The notes: generated from the sequence alone by a model not told the origin. A stretch of DNA of 64,000 bases from Natrinema altunense (GCF_000731985.1 NZ_JNCS01000007.1:62001-126000); one strand, 5' to 3'. Positions 16,034 through 25,822 are shown, numbered from the stretch's first letter. Numbers and translations: made by a program.

Positions 16034-17326
16034 ATGATTTCGACAGTCCCTCGAGCCGTCGAACACGGGGCCACCGCTGTCGGTGTGCTCACCCTGTTAG
16101 TGTTCGGATTCGCGCAGGGACGGGAAATCCAGCAGTACTCGCTCGATCTGCTCGTCGTCTCCGTACAGGTCGCGTTCCTCGATGCGCTGTCGTCGATGGC
16201 CGTGTTCACGTGCTTCGTGGCGATCACCGGCCTGTTGCTGGTCCGCGAGGTGTGGTCGTCGCGTGACGCCATCGAGCCGGTGACCGACGGGCCGCGGCTG
16301 ACCGCCATCGTCCCGGTGTACCGCGATCACGACGTGCTTGAGACGAGCGTCGAGAGCCTGCGTGAGAGCGCGTACGACCCCCTCGAGATCGTCGTCGTCG
16401 CCGAACCAAACGACACGCCGACCCTCGATCGAGCCCGCGAACTCGCGAGCGCCCACGACCGCGTCGAGTGTCTGGTCAACGGGTCTCCGGGGTCGAAAGC
16501 GGGCGCGATCAACGACGCCGTTCGCGAGACCGACGCCGAGTATATCGCGGTCTTCGACGCCGACGAGTCGATCACCCCCGCGTTCCTGCCGCGGGCGATG
16601 GGCGCGTTGCGCGGGGATGTCGACGTCTTCCAGGGCCGTCGGATTCCGCGGCCGAGCGGCGTCATCGAGACGATCGCCTACTGCGAGCGGGTCGTCTTCC
16701 ACGCGAGCTACAAGCTGGTCGAACTCTCCGGTTTCGCGAACTGCCGGAGTTCCTCGACGGTGCTGACCCGCGAGGCGTTCGACCGGGTGGGCGGCTACGA
16801 CGACATGCTCACCGAGGACCTCGACTTCGCTCACGACTGCTATCGGGAGGGGCTGACCGTCAGACAGGCCCGCCAGTGTACGAACACGATGGAGGCACCC
16901 CACACCCTGCGCGACCTCTGGGGACAGCGGAAACGCTGGCGCGTCGGGCAGATCGAGGTACTCCACGCGACCGCCCTCGAGCTACTGAACGGGGACATCG
17001 ACCGCCGCGGACTCGTCTCGATCGGCCGCATGTGCTCGAGCCTGTTCGGCTGCCTGTTCACGCTCGCGCTCACCTCGAAATTGCTCCTGTTGCTCGTCTT
17101 GGGCGTCGAATCGGCGTTTCTCGTCCTGGCGACGCTCCTCGTCGCGACCATCGGCGGCGTCGCGTGGCGCGACGCCAGCGACGGCCGGATCGACGGCCTC
17201 CGCTGGAGCGTCGTCCTTGCACCGCTGCTCTACCCCGCCTTCGGCGTCCTGACGCTCAAATCGCTGCTCGAGTACGGGCTCAGTTGGGACGGAACCTGGT
17301 ACCACGTCGACAAAACGGGGTCGTAG
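16034..17326 (+). CDS. Membrane glycosyltransferase family 2, processive type
   Basis: This 430-residue protein has two N-terminal membrane helices (about 10-28 and 50-72), a GT2 catalytic domain (about 88-310) and three or four C-terminal helices (about 330-425). The catalytic residues of the cellulose/hyaluronan-synthase-like group are present: Asp175-x-Asp177 (DAD) for UDP-sugar and metal, TED at 260-262, and QRKRW at 298-302. It should extend or transfer a sugar at the inner face of the membrane, perhaps for an exopolysaccharide or glycolipid. The start is chosen by the TATA box at 16003-16010. No other polysaccharide genes are adjacent. Confidence 0.9.
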   Translation: MISTVPRAVEHGATAVGVLTLLVFGFAQGREIQQYSLDLLVVSVQVAFLDALSSMAVFTCFVAITGLLLVREVWSSRDAIEPVTDGPRLTAIVPVYRDHDVLETSVESLRESAYDPLEIVVVAEPNDTPTLDRARELASAHDRVECLVNGSPGSKAGAINDAVRETDAEYIAVFDADESITPAFLPRAMGALRGDVDVFQGRRIPRPSGVIETIAYCERVVFHASYKLVELSGFANCRSSSTVLTREAFDRVGGYDDMLTEDLDFAHDCYREGLTVRQARQCTNTMEAPHTLRDLWGQRKRWRVGQIEVLHATALELLNGDIDRRGLVSIGRMCSSLFGCLFTLALTSKLLLLLVLGVESAFLVLATLLVATIGGVAWRDASDGRIDGLRWSVVLAPLLYPAFGVLTLKSLLEYGLSWDGTWYHVDKTGS

Positions 17327-17412
17327 CTGCGGGACCGACGGGGTCGCGAACCGGCCGACCGCCGTCCGACGGAAAGCGTGCCTTCAAGTCCGCCGCTGCG
17401 CAACGCCATCAC

Positions 17413-18672
17413 ATGAACCCAGGCGACCGCGTCCGCGTGGATCGCGCGGACCGTACGTACGAAGGCGTGTTGCTCCCCTCGAGCACGGACGACCAGCTCG
17501 TCGTGAAACTCGAGGGCGGGTACAACGTCGGCGTCGACCGGGACGGAGCCGACGTGGAGGTCCTCGCGGAAGACGTCTATCGGATCGACGGCACGGACGC
17601 CGCCGGCGGCGACGAGGGCGACGCGAGTTCCGAAATCGAATTCGACGAGGACCTGCCGACGATATCACTGATCTCGACCGGCGGGACGATCGCGTCGACG
17701 GTCGACTACCGGACCGGCGCGGTGACGGCGCAGTTCGACGCCGAGGACGTGCTGCGGGCCGTCCCGGACCTGGCGGGCCGGGCGAACTACCGCGGTCGCG
17801 TCGTCGCGAACATCCTCTCGGAGAACATGGAACCGCCGATCTGGCGGGACCTCGCCGACGCGGTCCACGAGGAGATCGAGGCCGGTGTCGACGGCGTCGT
17901 CGTCATGCACGGCACCGACACGATGCAGTACTCCGCGTCTGCGCTGTCGTTCATGCTCGAGACGCCGGTTCCGATCGTCTTCACCGGCTCCCAGCGCTCG
18001 GCCGACCGGCCGTCGTCCGATAACGTCATGAACGCCGTCTCGGCCGTCGAGGCCGCCAAGAGCGACTGTGCGGAGGTACTGGTCTGTATGCACGCCACCG
18101 AGTCCGACGATGTCTGTGCCCTCCATCGGGGGACGCGCGTGCGAAAAAACCACACGTCCCGCCGGGACGCCTTCGAGACCGTCGGCGCGGAACCGCTGGG
18201 CGAGGTCGACTACGAGACCGAGGCGGTCAGCTTCCGGCGCGACTACCGACGGCGTGGCGACACCGACCTCGAGATCAGTCCCGACCTCGAGAGCGACGTG
18301 GCACTCCTCAAGTTCACGCCCGGAATGGACCCCGCGTTCCTCGACGTCGTCGACGGAAGCGAGGGGCTGATCATCGAGGGAACCGGTCTCGGCCACGTCC
18401 ACACCGATCTCATTCCCCGCATCGAGGAACTGATCGAGGACGGAACGACGGTCGTCATGACTAGCCAGTGTCTCGAGGGCCGAGTCTGTGACCGCGTCTA
18501 CGATACGGGACGGGACCTGCTCGAGGCCGGCGTCGTCGAAGCCGGCGATACGCTGCCGGGGACGGCGAAAGTGAAGTTGATGTGGGCGCTTGCAAACAGC
18601 GAGCACGTCGCGGAGGCGATGGGGACCGCTCTGGCCGGCGAGATCCAGGAGCGGTCGGTCCCCTGGGAGTAG
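17413..18672 (+). CDS. gatD: Glu-tRNA(Gln) amidotransferase subunit D
   Basis: GatD is the asparaginase-like subunit of the archaeal GatDE complex. It releases ammonia from glutamine, which GatE uses to convert Glu-tRNA(Gln) to Gln-tRNA(Gln). Residues 1-60 form the N-terminal SH3-like domain that distinguishes GatD from plain asparaginases. The asparaginase domain follows, with STGGTIAST (catalytic Thr92) and HGTDT (Thr168, Asp169), and the usual second domain with GTGLGH. The 419-residue length is normal. gatE is not in this window. Confidence 0.96.
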   Translation: MNPGDRVRVDRADRTYEGVLLPSSTDDQLVVKLEGGYNVGVDRDGADVEVLAEDVYRIDGTDAAGGDEGDASSEIEFDEDLPTISLISTGGTIASTVDYRTGAVTAQFDAEDVLRAVPDLAGRANYRGRVVANILSENMEPPIWRDLADAVHEEIEAGVDGVVVMHGTDTMQYSASALSFMLETPVPIVFTGSQRSADRPSSDNVMNAVSAVEAAKSDCAEVLVCMHATESDDVCALHRGTRVRKNHTSRRDAFETVGAEPLGEVDYETEAVSFRRDYRRRGDTDLEISPDLESDVALLKFTPGMDPAFLDVVDGSEGLIIEGTGLGHVHTDLIPRIEELIEDGTTVVMTSQCLEGRVCDRVYDTGRDLLEAGVVEAGDTLPGTAKVKLMWALANSEHVAEAMGTALAGEIQERSVPWE

Positions 18673-18766
18673 ATCGCGGTCGCTCGGGTCCCGACGTTGG
18701 GACCTCCTCTCCGTCTGCGAAATTCTTTCCCGTCTGCCGACATCATCTAGCGCTGTCCAACGAATA

Positions 18767-19714
18767 ATGACAACCAATACAAATTTCGCGTCTCCGATCG
18801 AGATCCGCCGCGCGACTCCCGACGACTACGAGGCCGTCGCCGACTTCACGAGCGATATCTGGCCCGACCGGGGCGGCGACTACATCCCGCGGGTCTACCA
18901 CGACTGGCTCGAGGACGGCCCCGGTCAGGGGAAAAAGACTTTCCTCGCGGAAGTCGACGGCGAGGCCGCGGGGATCGTACAGGCGGTCATGCTCTCGCCC
19001 GACGAGGCCTGGTTCCAGGGAATGCGCGTCGCGGCCGAGTATCGCCGGCAGGGCGTGAGCCGCCGGCTGAACGAGGCGTCTTTCGAATGGGCCCGCGAGC
19101 AGGGAGCGACCGTCGGCCGCGTCATGGTGTTTTCGTGGAACGCGGCCTCGCTGGGTGCGGCGCGGACGAGCGGCTTCGAACCAACCACCGAGTTCCGCTT
19201 TGCGACTCCGGACCCCGATCGCGACGCGGAACTGCCCGACGAGTACGCCGTCTCCACCGATCCCGCGACTGCATGGCGCTACTGGACCCACAGCGATGCC
19301 CGCTCGCATCTGTGCGGGCTGGGACTGGCACCCGAGGAAACCTGGGCGATGCGGGAACTCACGCGGGCCGATTTCGAGTGGGCGGCCGACGAGACGGCCG
19401 TCCTCGCGCTCGAGAGCGGTAATGGGCCGGCGGGAACGGCCGTTCGGATTCGGACCGTCGAACGGACGATCGACGACGTGGTTGGTGACGGGCGAACGGA
19501 GACGCGAGCCGAATACGCCGTCAGCGCCTGGGACGATCTCGAGGCGGCGCGGGCGCTCTTCGCCGCGATCGCGAGAGACGCTGCCGAAATCGGTGCCGAC
19601 GGGACGCGCATCTTACTCCCCGAAACGGCGCGGTTCGTCACCGATGCCGCCGCGACGGGTGCCGAACTCGCCGACGAGCCGGATATCGTGTTGTCGATCG
19701 ATCTGGCGTCCTAA
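18767..19714 (+). CDS. GNAT family N-acetyltransferase
   Basis: The N-terminal half (about 10-150) is a GNAT acetyltransferase. It has IEIRRATPDDYEAV at the start, a central strand GMRVAAEYRRQGVSRRL carrying the acetyl-CoA Q/RxxGxG/S loop (RRQGVS), and the following helix. The C-terminal half (about 160-315) is a second, degenerate GNAT-like or substrate-binding domain. The substrate cannot be deduced. The ATG at 18767 follows an AT-rich cgaataatg context; upstream codons in the open frame look unlike protein. It stands alone between gatD and SAMP1. Confidence 0.85.
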   Translation: MTTNTNFASPIEIRRATPDDYEAVADFTSDIWPDRGGDYIPRVYHDWLEDGPGQGKKTFLAEVDGEAAGIVQAVMLSPDEAWFQGMRVAAEYRRQGVSRRLNEASFEWAREQGATVGRVMVFSWNAASLGAARTSGFEPTTEFRFATPDPDRDAELPDEYAVSTDPATAWRYWTHSDARSHLCGLGLAPEETWAMRELTRADFEWAADETAVLALESGNGPAGTAVRIRTVERTIDDVVGDGRTETRAEYAVSAWDDLEAARALFAAIARDAAEIGADGTRILLPETARFVTDAAATGAELADEPDIVLSIDLAS

Positions 19715-19785
19715 GGATATCGACTCGAGCCCGGGTGGTCGCTTCGGTCACCGATTCACCGCTCCTGTCTCGAGCGAACAACCGA

Positions 19786-20067
19786 TCAGCCGCCGCTGAC
19801 GGGCGGGAACAGCGCGAGTTCGTCGTCCGCGTCGAGTACCGTTTCCATCCCCTCCTCCTCGACCAGGACGTTCGTGCCGTTGCGCAGCACGTTGATCTGC
19901 GATCGCAACTCGCCGTCCTCGAGCACGCGGTCCTCGAGTTCGGGTGTCGCTTCGAGCAGCGCCTCGAGAGCGTCCCCGACGGTGTCGCCGGCCGCGGCAT
20001 CGACGGTCACGTGTTTGTCGCCCGCACGTTCGGCGAGGTCGGCGAACAGTTTCCACTCCGTGGGCAT
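19786..20067 (-). CDS. samp1: Ubiquitin-like small archaeal modifier protein SAMP1 (MoaD family)
   Basis: This 93-residue beta-grasp protein begins WKLFADLAERAG and ends LALFPPVSGG. The C-terminal diglycine is what the E1-like enzyme UbaA adenylates for conjugation to lysines. It closely resembles Haloferax SAMP1, including the DGELRSQINVLRNG region, which also acts as the MoaD sulfur carrier for molybdopterin synthase. Both protein tagging and Moco synthesis are therefore possible. It is a standalone gene and the start methionine fits the family. Confidence 0.93.
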   Translation of the reverse strand: MPTEWKLFADLAERAGDKHVTVDAAAGDTVGDALEALLEATPELEDRVLEDGELRSQINVLRNGTNVLVEEEGMETVLDADDELALFPPVSGG

Positions 20068-20119
20068 ACGTGGCGCTATCGGTGCCGACGGCAAGTAGCT
20101 ACCGCTCCCGTGCCCGGTT

Positions 20120-21349
20120 TCAGTTCCGCTCGGACGCCGAACCGGAATCGCGGTCGGGGTCCACGCTTTGCGCCGTCATCTCGATCAGTGTCCGCTCCGT
20201 CACCCGACGAAGCGCCTCCGGCCGGCCAAGCACGTAGGCCACGTCGCCGGCGGCCAGTCGCAGGTTGCCGGCCGGCAGCGGCAGATGCTCGTCGCCGTCG
20301 CCCGCGGCGGTCTCGCGCTCGAGCGCGAGTACCAGCACCGGCAGCGACTCGATCGGGACGTCCACGAGCGGATCGTCGGCCTCGAGCGAGACGGTCGTGA
20401 CCGTCTCGTCGGCCGCCCGGAGCAGTGAAACGAGGTCGCGCTCGGCGTCCGGACTGCCGGGCAGCGTCACGAGCCGATATCCCTGCTCGGGGTCGAGATC
20501 GCGGGCGTCGTCGGCGTCGAGGGCAATGGTCGCAGTGTCGTCGACGGTCGCGCGCAGTTCGCCGCCGGCGACCCGCCTGGCGGTCCCGCCCTCGTCGTCG
20601 CGCTCCCAGATCCGAACCGCGTCCCCCGGGCTGGCGTCGGCCGCGGGATCGCCCGCCAGCGCGACGGCGACGGTCCCCGGTGCGAGCGTCGGCCCGATCC
20701 CCGCCGGCCGACTCCCGACCGCGAGGTAGTCCACCGTCCCGTCGGCGGTGAGGTCGACATCGACGTGGCCGATCCCGAAGTCGCGCTCGAGGCGGGTGAT
20801 CAGCCGGTCGCGCAACTCCTCGTCGGAGAGCCGGCGCGGGAAGAGCAACGTCTGGCCCGCGAGGTCGGTTTTCACCGACTCGTCGACGGGATCGTAGCCG
20901 TCGATGTCGCCGATCTCCGCCGGCAGTTCGACCGTGACGACGCGGCCGGCCGAGCGAACGAGTTGCGTGACTTCGGTGATCGTCCGCGGGGTCGCGACCA
21001 CGAACACGTCCAACGCGAGGTAGTCGCCAAGCCGTCGTCCCGCGTCGGCCGCGATCGCGCTGGCGACGAACGCGGCGACGGTGTAGACGGCGGTGGTCGG
21101 CTCGGTCAAGCCGGTGTTCCCGATGATCGCCTGGGACAGCGCGCTCTGGGTGTTCAACCAGATCGCGACGAGGGCGACACCGACGAGGACCGCGATGCCC
21201 TCCGGGATCTCGTCGGCGCTGTACCACCGGTAGAGAAACGCCACGCCCGCTCCGGCCCCGGCCGCCAGCAGGGCGAACGCGAGGATCCGAACGAGCGCAT
21301 CCAGAAGCGTCTCGGTCGGGACCAACTGGGCGACGACGAGGGCTAACAC
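20120..21349 (-). CDS. Membrane protein with RCK/TrkA-C-like domains, second of pair
   Basis: The first about 110 residues hold three or four membrane helices (for example ILAFALLAAGAGAGVAFL and VLVGVALVAIWL). The remainder is cytoplasmic, with segments resembling RCK C-terminal (TrkA-C) domains, such as GDAVRIWERDD, LVTLPGSPDA and GDVAYVLGRPEALRRV near the end. This is the build of haloarchaeal proteins annotated as potassium transporter TrkA, but no transport pore is visible. A GTG start is used. It follows a gene of the same architecture (21399-22673) by 49 bases in the same direction, so the two probably form a heteromeric unit. Confidence 0.8.
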   Translation of the reverse strand: MLALVVAQLVPTETLLDALVRILAFALLAAGAGAGVAFLYRWYSADEIPEGIAVLVGVALVAIWLNTQSALSQAIIGNTGLTEPTTAVYTVAAFVASAIAADAGRRLGDYLALDVFVVATPRTITEVTQLVRSAGRVVTVELPAEIGDIDGYDPVDESVKTDLAGQTLLFPRRLSDEELRDRLITRLERDFGIGHVDVDLTADGTVDYLAVGSRPAGIGPTLAPGTVAVALAGDPAADASPGDAVRIWERDDEGGTARRVAGGELRATVDDTATIALDADDARDLDPEQGYRLVTLPGSPDAERDLVSLLRAADETVTTVSLEADDPLVDVPIESLPVLVLALERETAAGDGDEHLPLPAGNLRLAAGDVAYVLGRPEALRRVTERTLIEMTAQSVDPDRDSGSASERN

Positions 21350-21398
21350 GACCGCTCACCGCCGTCCATGTCGCGGCTGAACGCACGGGGGAACCGGC

Positions 21399-22673
21399 TC
21401 ATCTCGCGATCGCCTCCACGAACGTCTCAGTTGCGTCGTCCGGCCCCGCGACGAACGCCTCGTCGCCGGGCTCGAGTCGGCGTTCGATGCCGGGGCCGAA
21501 CACCCAGCCGCGGCGGCGACCGCTCGTCTCGTTGCCCTGCCGTCGCACGGCGAGGAACGTCACGTCCGCCGGCGAAGCCGCCGTCTCGAGGGCGGCGGTC
21601 TCGTTGTCCGCCCCGGTCACACCGACGGTGAATCTGCGGATGGCGTACCCCTCGCGTTTGACCAGCGCGAGCGCCTCGAACTCGCGGCTCGTTCCCCGGG
21701 ACCGTACGACGAGGCGCGGCGACTCGCCCTCGAGAAGGGGTTTCACGTCCCGTCGAGCGACGGCGAGGGTCACGCGGCCCGGGCCGCCGGCGGTCGCCGT
21801 GTTCGGTTTCGCGTCGGCGCTTGCGGGTTCGATGGCGTCCCCGCCGTCGGTCGCCATCTCGTCCGGCGTCTCGGGGCCGGCGGCCGCCGCGCGGTCGCCG
21901 TCGATATCGGTCCGGGCGCTCAGGACCGTTCCGTTGATCGAGCGGTCGCCGACGCGGACGGTCACCTCGTCGCCGCGAGCGATGCCCGTCGGGACGAGGG
22001 TCGCGATCGAGACGGCGCGTTGGCCCGCCGGCACGCGTCGCGAGAGGCTGCCGGACGGCGGCGCCGCGGTGATCGTCGCCCGCGCCCGTTCGTCGATCGC
22101 GACGTCGATATCCGCGAGGTCGTGGTCCGTTCGGAGCCGCTCCTCGAGTCGAGCCTCGAGTTCCGAGAGGGGAAGGTCGGCCGGCAGTCGCCACGATCCT
22201 GTCTTCAGTGTCCCGCGGAGGGCGGGCGAGAGCGGCGGGTAGCCTTCCATGTCGCGGACCTCGCCGGTCGGGCGGACCGTGACCTGTCCGACCGAGCCGA
22301 CGAGTTCGACGACATCGGCCGAGAGGGTCCGCTGTCGCAGACGGGTAAACGAGAGCCGGCGCGGGAGCTCGGCACCGAGCTTGTCGCCCTGGTTGTGGGC
22401 GTAGAGCGCGAGCATGAGGACGATCAGGACGGCAATGAACAGCCGCGGCGACTGCGCGATCGTCGGTTCGACGAGCCCGAGCAGTCCACCCTGGACGCTG
22501 GCGATCGACAGCGCGAGGACGACGACACCGAACCCTGGCAGCGTGACGCCGGTGAAATACCGCACGAGAAAGCCCAGCGACCCGGCGACGAACGCGGGGA
22601 CGATCCCGGTCAGGAGCCCGAGATAGAGCCCGAGCAGGACTTCGATCAGCAGGTCGACCGGAAGCGATTGCAT
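21399..22673 (-). CDS. Membrane protein with RCK/TrkA-C-like domains, first of pair
   Basis: This 424-residue protein has three N-terminal membrane helices (about 8-35, 40-62 and 75-95), followed by a large soluble region. That region contains beta-rich RCK-C-like modules, such as VSIATLVPTGIARGDEVTVRVG, VTLAVARRDVKPLLEGE and the end piece GDEAFVAGPDDATETF. It is the upstream partner of the gene at 20120-21349 and shares its layout. The likely role is a ligand-sensing regulator of ion flux in the membrane; direct evidence for potassium is lacking. It is divergent from the true K+ channel gene at 22806. Confidence 0.8.
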   Translation of the reverse strand: MQSLPVDLLIEVLLGLYLGLLTGIVPAFVAGSLGFLVRYFTGVTLPGFGVVVLALSIASVQGGLLGLVEPTIAQSPRLFIAVLIVLMLALYAHNQGDKLGAELPRRLSFTRLRQRTLSADVVELVGSVGQVTVRPTGEVRDMEGYPPLSPALRGTLKTGSWRLPADLPLSELEARLEERLRTDHDLADIDVAIDERARATITAAPPSGSLSRRVPAGQRAVSIATLVPTGIARGDEVTVRVGDRSINGTVLSARTDIDGDRAAAAGPETPDEMATDGGDAIEPASADAKPNTATAGGPGRVTLAVARRDVKPLLEGESPRLVVRSRGTSREFEALALVKREGYAIRRFTVGVTGADNETAALETAASPADVTFLAVRRQGNETSGRRRGWVFGPGIERRLEPGDEAFVAGPDDATETFVEAIAR

Positions 22674-22805
22674 TGTGGGACCGTGGGCCGGCCTCGTTAA
22701 ATCAGCACCGACACCGGCATCGTGACGGCGGTCCGACGGGGATCACCGTACCGGCGGCGCACCCAGACGGAGACGTTTAACTAATGCCGTCGCACAGCGG
22801 TGTGT

Positions 22806-23990
22806 ATGGTCGACCGGTTGCCTCGAGCGCGCTTCCCGGAGAACTGGCGGCGAGTGGCCACGACGCGGATCGCCGTCGTGCTCGTGTTGCTCGTCGCCTT
22901 GCTTTCGGTCGCCACCGCGGTCATCAACATCGGGACCGAGACGGTCTATGGGCCGCTCGCGGAGTACGTTCCCGACGCCGTTCAGGACGCCGCCGGTTTC
23001 ACCGGCGCACTCACCGGGTTCCTGATGGTCGGCAGCGCGCTTGCGCTCCGGCGTGGACTCAAAGCGGGGTGGCGGGCGACGTTCCTGCTCTTGCCGCTGA
23101 CCGCGGCGCAGGGACTGCTCCAGACGAGCCAGTACTCGGTCCCGCTGGTCGTCCTCTCGCTGGTCGCGATACCGATCCTCCTGCTCACTCGCGACCGGTT
23201 CCAGAAACCGCTCTCGCTGACCACGACCCAGATCGCCGCCGGATCGGCGCTCGTCGGCGTGCAACTGTACGGCACCATCGGCGGCTACGCCCTCCGGGAG
23301 CACTTCGACGGCATCAACACCATCCTCGACGCGTTCTACTTCACGCTGATCACCTCGAGTACGGTCGGCTACGGCGACGTGACGCCCAACCCCGAATCGG
23401 TTCAGGGGCTGTTGTTCACGATGACCGTGCTCGTGCTGGGCGTCGCCAGTTTCGGTATCGCCATCGGTGCACTCGTCGGTCCGCTGATTCAGGACCGCAT
23501 CTCGAAAACACTCGGAAAGATGAGCGAATCACAACTCCAACTCCTCGAGGAGCATCTCCTCGTACTCGGCTACGGCGAACTGACGGAACCGATCGTCGAC
23601 GAACTCGCCGACAGCGGTCGGAAGTTCGTCGTCGTTACCAACGACCGCGAGGCCGCGACGCGACTCGGTGAACGGGATATTGCGGTCGTCACCGGCGATC
23701 CCAGCGACGAGGACCCGCTCCATCGCGCGAAGATCGACCGGGCGAGCGCGATCCTCGTCGCCACGAACCACGACGCCGAGGACGCGCTCGCCATCCTCAC
23801 TGCCCGCCAGCTCGCGCCGGATCGGCGGATCGTCGCCGGCGCGACCGACCGCGAGAACGTCAAGAAACTCGAGCGAGCCGGCGCTGACACGGTGATCAGC
23901 CCCTCGATGCTCGGCGGGCACCTGCTCGTGCGATCGGCGCTCGGCAGCGACGAAAGCGATCTGATCGATCGCATCCTCGAGCGGGAGTAA
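22806..23990 (+). CDS. Voltage-gated-like potassium channel with TrkA-N domain
   Basis: This is a six-helix-type channel of 394 residues. Several N-terminal membrane segments (from about 20 to 130) precede the pore module, whose filter TVGYG at 186-190 is intact. A linker helix leads to a cytoplasmic RCK/TrkA-N domain from about 250, with a glycine motif GYGELT at 255-260 and NDREAATRLGE as the second strand. It should pass K+ across the membrane under ligand control. The ATG at 22806 is preferred over the GTG at 22800. With its neighbours at 20120-25421 it forms a group of ion-related genes. Confidence 0.92.
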   Translation: MVDRLPRARFPENWRRVATTRIAVVLVLLVALLSVATAVINIGTETVYGPLAEYVPDAVQDAAGFTGALTGFLMVGSALALRRGLKAGWRATFLLLPLTAAQGLLQTSQYSVPLVVLSLVAIPILLLTRDRFQKPLSLTTTQIAAGSALVGVQLYGTIGGYALREHFDGINTILDAFYFTLITSSTVGYGDVTPNPESVQGLLFTMTVLVLGVASFGIAIGALVGPLIQDRISKTLGKMSESQLQLLEEHLLVLGYGELTEPIVDELADSGRKFVVVTNDREAATRLGERDIAVVTGDPSDEDPLHRAKIDRASAILVATNHDAEDALAILTARQLAPDRRIVAGATDRENVKKLERAGADTVISPSMLGGHLLVRSALGSDESDLIDRILERE

Positions 23991-23993
23991 GCG

Positions 23994-25421
23994 TCATCGC
24001 CGACGGCCGCGGTGGACGATCGCCACGTCGGTCTCGAGGTCGCTGAGTTTCCGGAACGTCGGCGGGGAGACGAACCGCGAGGCGGCCGAGCGGTCGGTGC
24101 TCGAGCCGACGAAGCAGACATCGTAGCGGGGGGCGGCCCGGCTGAGGTAGGGCGCGACCGCTGCGGTGACGACGTGGGTCTCGAAGCGCCCCGAGAACGC
24201 GTCGACGAGGTCGGCGAGCGTGCTTTCGGCCGTCCGCCGCCGCGATTCGCTGTCGATACAGGTACAGACGCTGACCGGCCGCCCGGGCTCGCTCACCCGA
24301 ATCGCGAAGTCGAGCATCGCGCGAGCGGTGTCGCCGGCACCCCGGACCGCCACGAGGCTGTCCCGCCAGCGGCGTCGTGGGACGCCGGTCGACCGGAACG
24401 CGATCACGTCGATCTCGCTGTCGAACAGGCCCGTGATGAACGACGAAAGACCGCCGCTCTCGCGTTCGGCGTACGGCGTGACGATGAGATCGCAGTTTTG
24501 CTCCCGGGCGGCCTGGAGCACGAGCCCGGCCGAGCGGCCCCCGTCACCGGCGACGACCACTTCGCAGGGAACGTCGTACGCCATCTCGAGATCCGCGGCA
24601 AGCGACTCGAGGCGGCGTGCGGCCTCGGTGGCAGCGCGTTCGGTGCGGTCCGTCTCGGCCGGCCGATCACTCTCGGGGCGGTCCTCGGACTGTTGCTCGA
24701 CGCTTGTCTCGTCGATCACGTCGAAGAGCACGACCTTTCCGGCGTCGTGTGCTCCGGCGATCGACGCGGCAAAGCGGGCGACCGTGTCCTCGCCGTCGCC
24801 CAGCGGGACGAGAACGTGGTCGTCCCCGCTGGTCGTCTGGTAGAGGTAGCGCGCTCGTTTCTCGTAAAAGCGGTTCCGCCAGAGGACGAACGCGCTCGCG
24901 ACGAACGCACTCGAGACGACGATGCCCAGGACGTAGGCTACCTGTGCGTTCCCGGTGACGAGGACCAGCAGCGCGGTCGAAAACGCGGTCGGCACATCGA
25001 GGTCGAGCGCCCAGGTACACACCCCGGTGAAGAAGACGCTGAGGGCGGCCCCGGACGCGCTAGCTCCGCCACTGCTCAGCCCGATCGCGGCCGCGAGTAC
25101 GACTGCGAGCCACCCGCAACACGCCCCGACGGTCATCCCGCCGACGAACGCCCACGGCGTGGCGTGTTTCCCTTCCGGATCGGCAAAGAGCGTGTACGTG
25201 CCGGAGGCCAGCGGCGGGAACAGCAGAAACGAGACCGCCGCGGTCATGTTCGCCAGCCACGTCACCGCAGCGATCAACAGCGGAACGAAGACGAGCACCG
25301 AGAGCTGCAGGAGGTTTCCCGTGTGCTCGAGCCACCGCACGAACGCGTCGAGTTCGCGTCGCTCCAGTCGACGGAGTCGCCTCGCGAGCGCGCGGAATCG
25401 AACCCGCACCTGCTCGAGCAT
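23994..25421 (-). CDS. HPP-type membrane domain fused to universal stress (UspA) domain
   Basis: Residues about 35-185 contain four or five membrane helices with the HPP-family signature segment SFLLFPPLASGTYTLF and a WAFVGGMTVG repeat. HPP proteins include nitrite carriers. Residues about 195-475 form one or two UspA-like nucleotide-binding domains (HVLVPLGDGEDTVARFA, CDLIVTPY, then VAVRGAGDTARAMLDFA). The 3' end meets the K+ channel gene convergently with 3 bases between stops. The fusion suggests a transporter gated by a nucleotide-sensing domain; the substrate is unknown. Confidence 0.85.
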   Translation of the reverse strand: MLEQVRVRFRALARRLRRLERRELDAFVRWLEHTGNLLQLSVLVFVPLLIAAVTWLANMTAAVSFLLFPPLASGTYTLFADPEGKHATPWAFVGGMTVGACCGWLAVVLAAAIGLSSGGASASGAALSVFFTGVCTWALDLDVPTAFSTALLVLVTGNAQVAYVLGIVVSSAFVASAFVLWRNRFYEKRARYLYQTTSGDDHVLVPLGDGEDTVARFAASIAGAHDAGKVVLFDVIDETSVEQQSEDRPESDRPAETDRTERAATEAARRLESLAADLEMAYDVPCEVVVAGDGGRSAGLVLQAAREQNCDLIVTPYAERESGGLSSFITGLFDSEIDVIAFRSTGVPRRRWRDSLVAVRGAGDTARAMLDFAIRVSEPGRPVSVCTCIDSESRRRTAESTLADLVDAFSGRFETHVVTAAVAPYLSRAAPRYDVCFVGSSTDRSAASRFVSPPTFRKLSDLETDVAIVHRGRRR

Positions 25422-25538
25422 GGGGCATCGTTGCTCGCGGCGCGAGGAAAACCGTTCGGCTCGGCTCGAGAGCGCGTCGACCGGGACACACGCGGACCGG
25501 ACCGACTGTGCGATCCGAGATCGGCCGCTGATCGAGTC

Positions 25539-25787
25539 TCATCCCCCGTCGGGAGAGCGGCTCCGGAGGAGGTGGTGGGAGAGGACGCCGCCACAGAACG
25601 CGGTCAGGCTACCGGCTACGAGTGCCGCATCGATCACTCGCGAAAGTACATCCGTGGGACCGACGCTGATCGTGAGTGCGACGTACGCGTTGAGTGCGAG
25701 GTACGTGGTCGGCAGGAAGACGACAACACACAGTAGCCCGGCGATAGTCGAACGCGTGAGATCGCCGTCCGGATTCAACGAGGCCAT
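25539..25787 (-). CDS. Small two-helix membrane protein (82 aa)
   Basis: This 82-residue protein has two hydrophobic helices, at about 13-35 (STIAGLLCVVVFLPTTYLAL) and 50-70, with a charged C-terminus. No family could be recognised. It is accepted as real because a clear TATA box (25814-25822) lies about 27-35 bases before the ATG and the hydrophobic pattern is coherent. It is 118 bases upstream of the HPP-Usp gene in the same direction and might accompany it. Confidence 0.7.
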   Translation of the reverse strand: MASLNPDGDLTRSTIAGLLCVVVFLPTTYLALNAYVALTISVGPTDVLSRVIDAALVAGSLTAFCGGVLSHHLLRSRSPDGG

Positions 25788-25813
25788 TTAGTGAGCCGTT
25801 ATCGTCCTGTCAC

Positions 25814-25822
25814 TAAATATAT
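25814..25822 (-). promoter_or_regulatory. TATA box of small membrane protein
   Basis: The AT-only run taaatatat (plus strand) stands out in GC-rich surroundings at the leaderless distance from the ATG at 25787. Confidence 0.7.

Noticed and set aside
24012-25736. Open frame of 574 codons opposite the HPP-Usp gene
   Set aside because: Antisense shadow with highly charged, repetitive composition.
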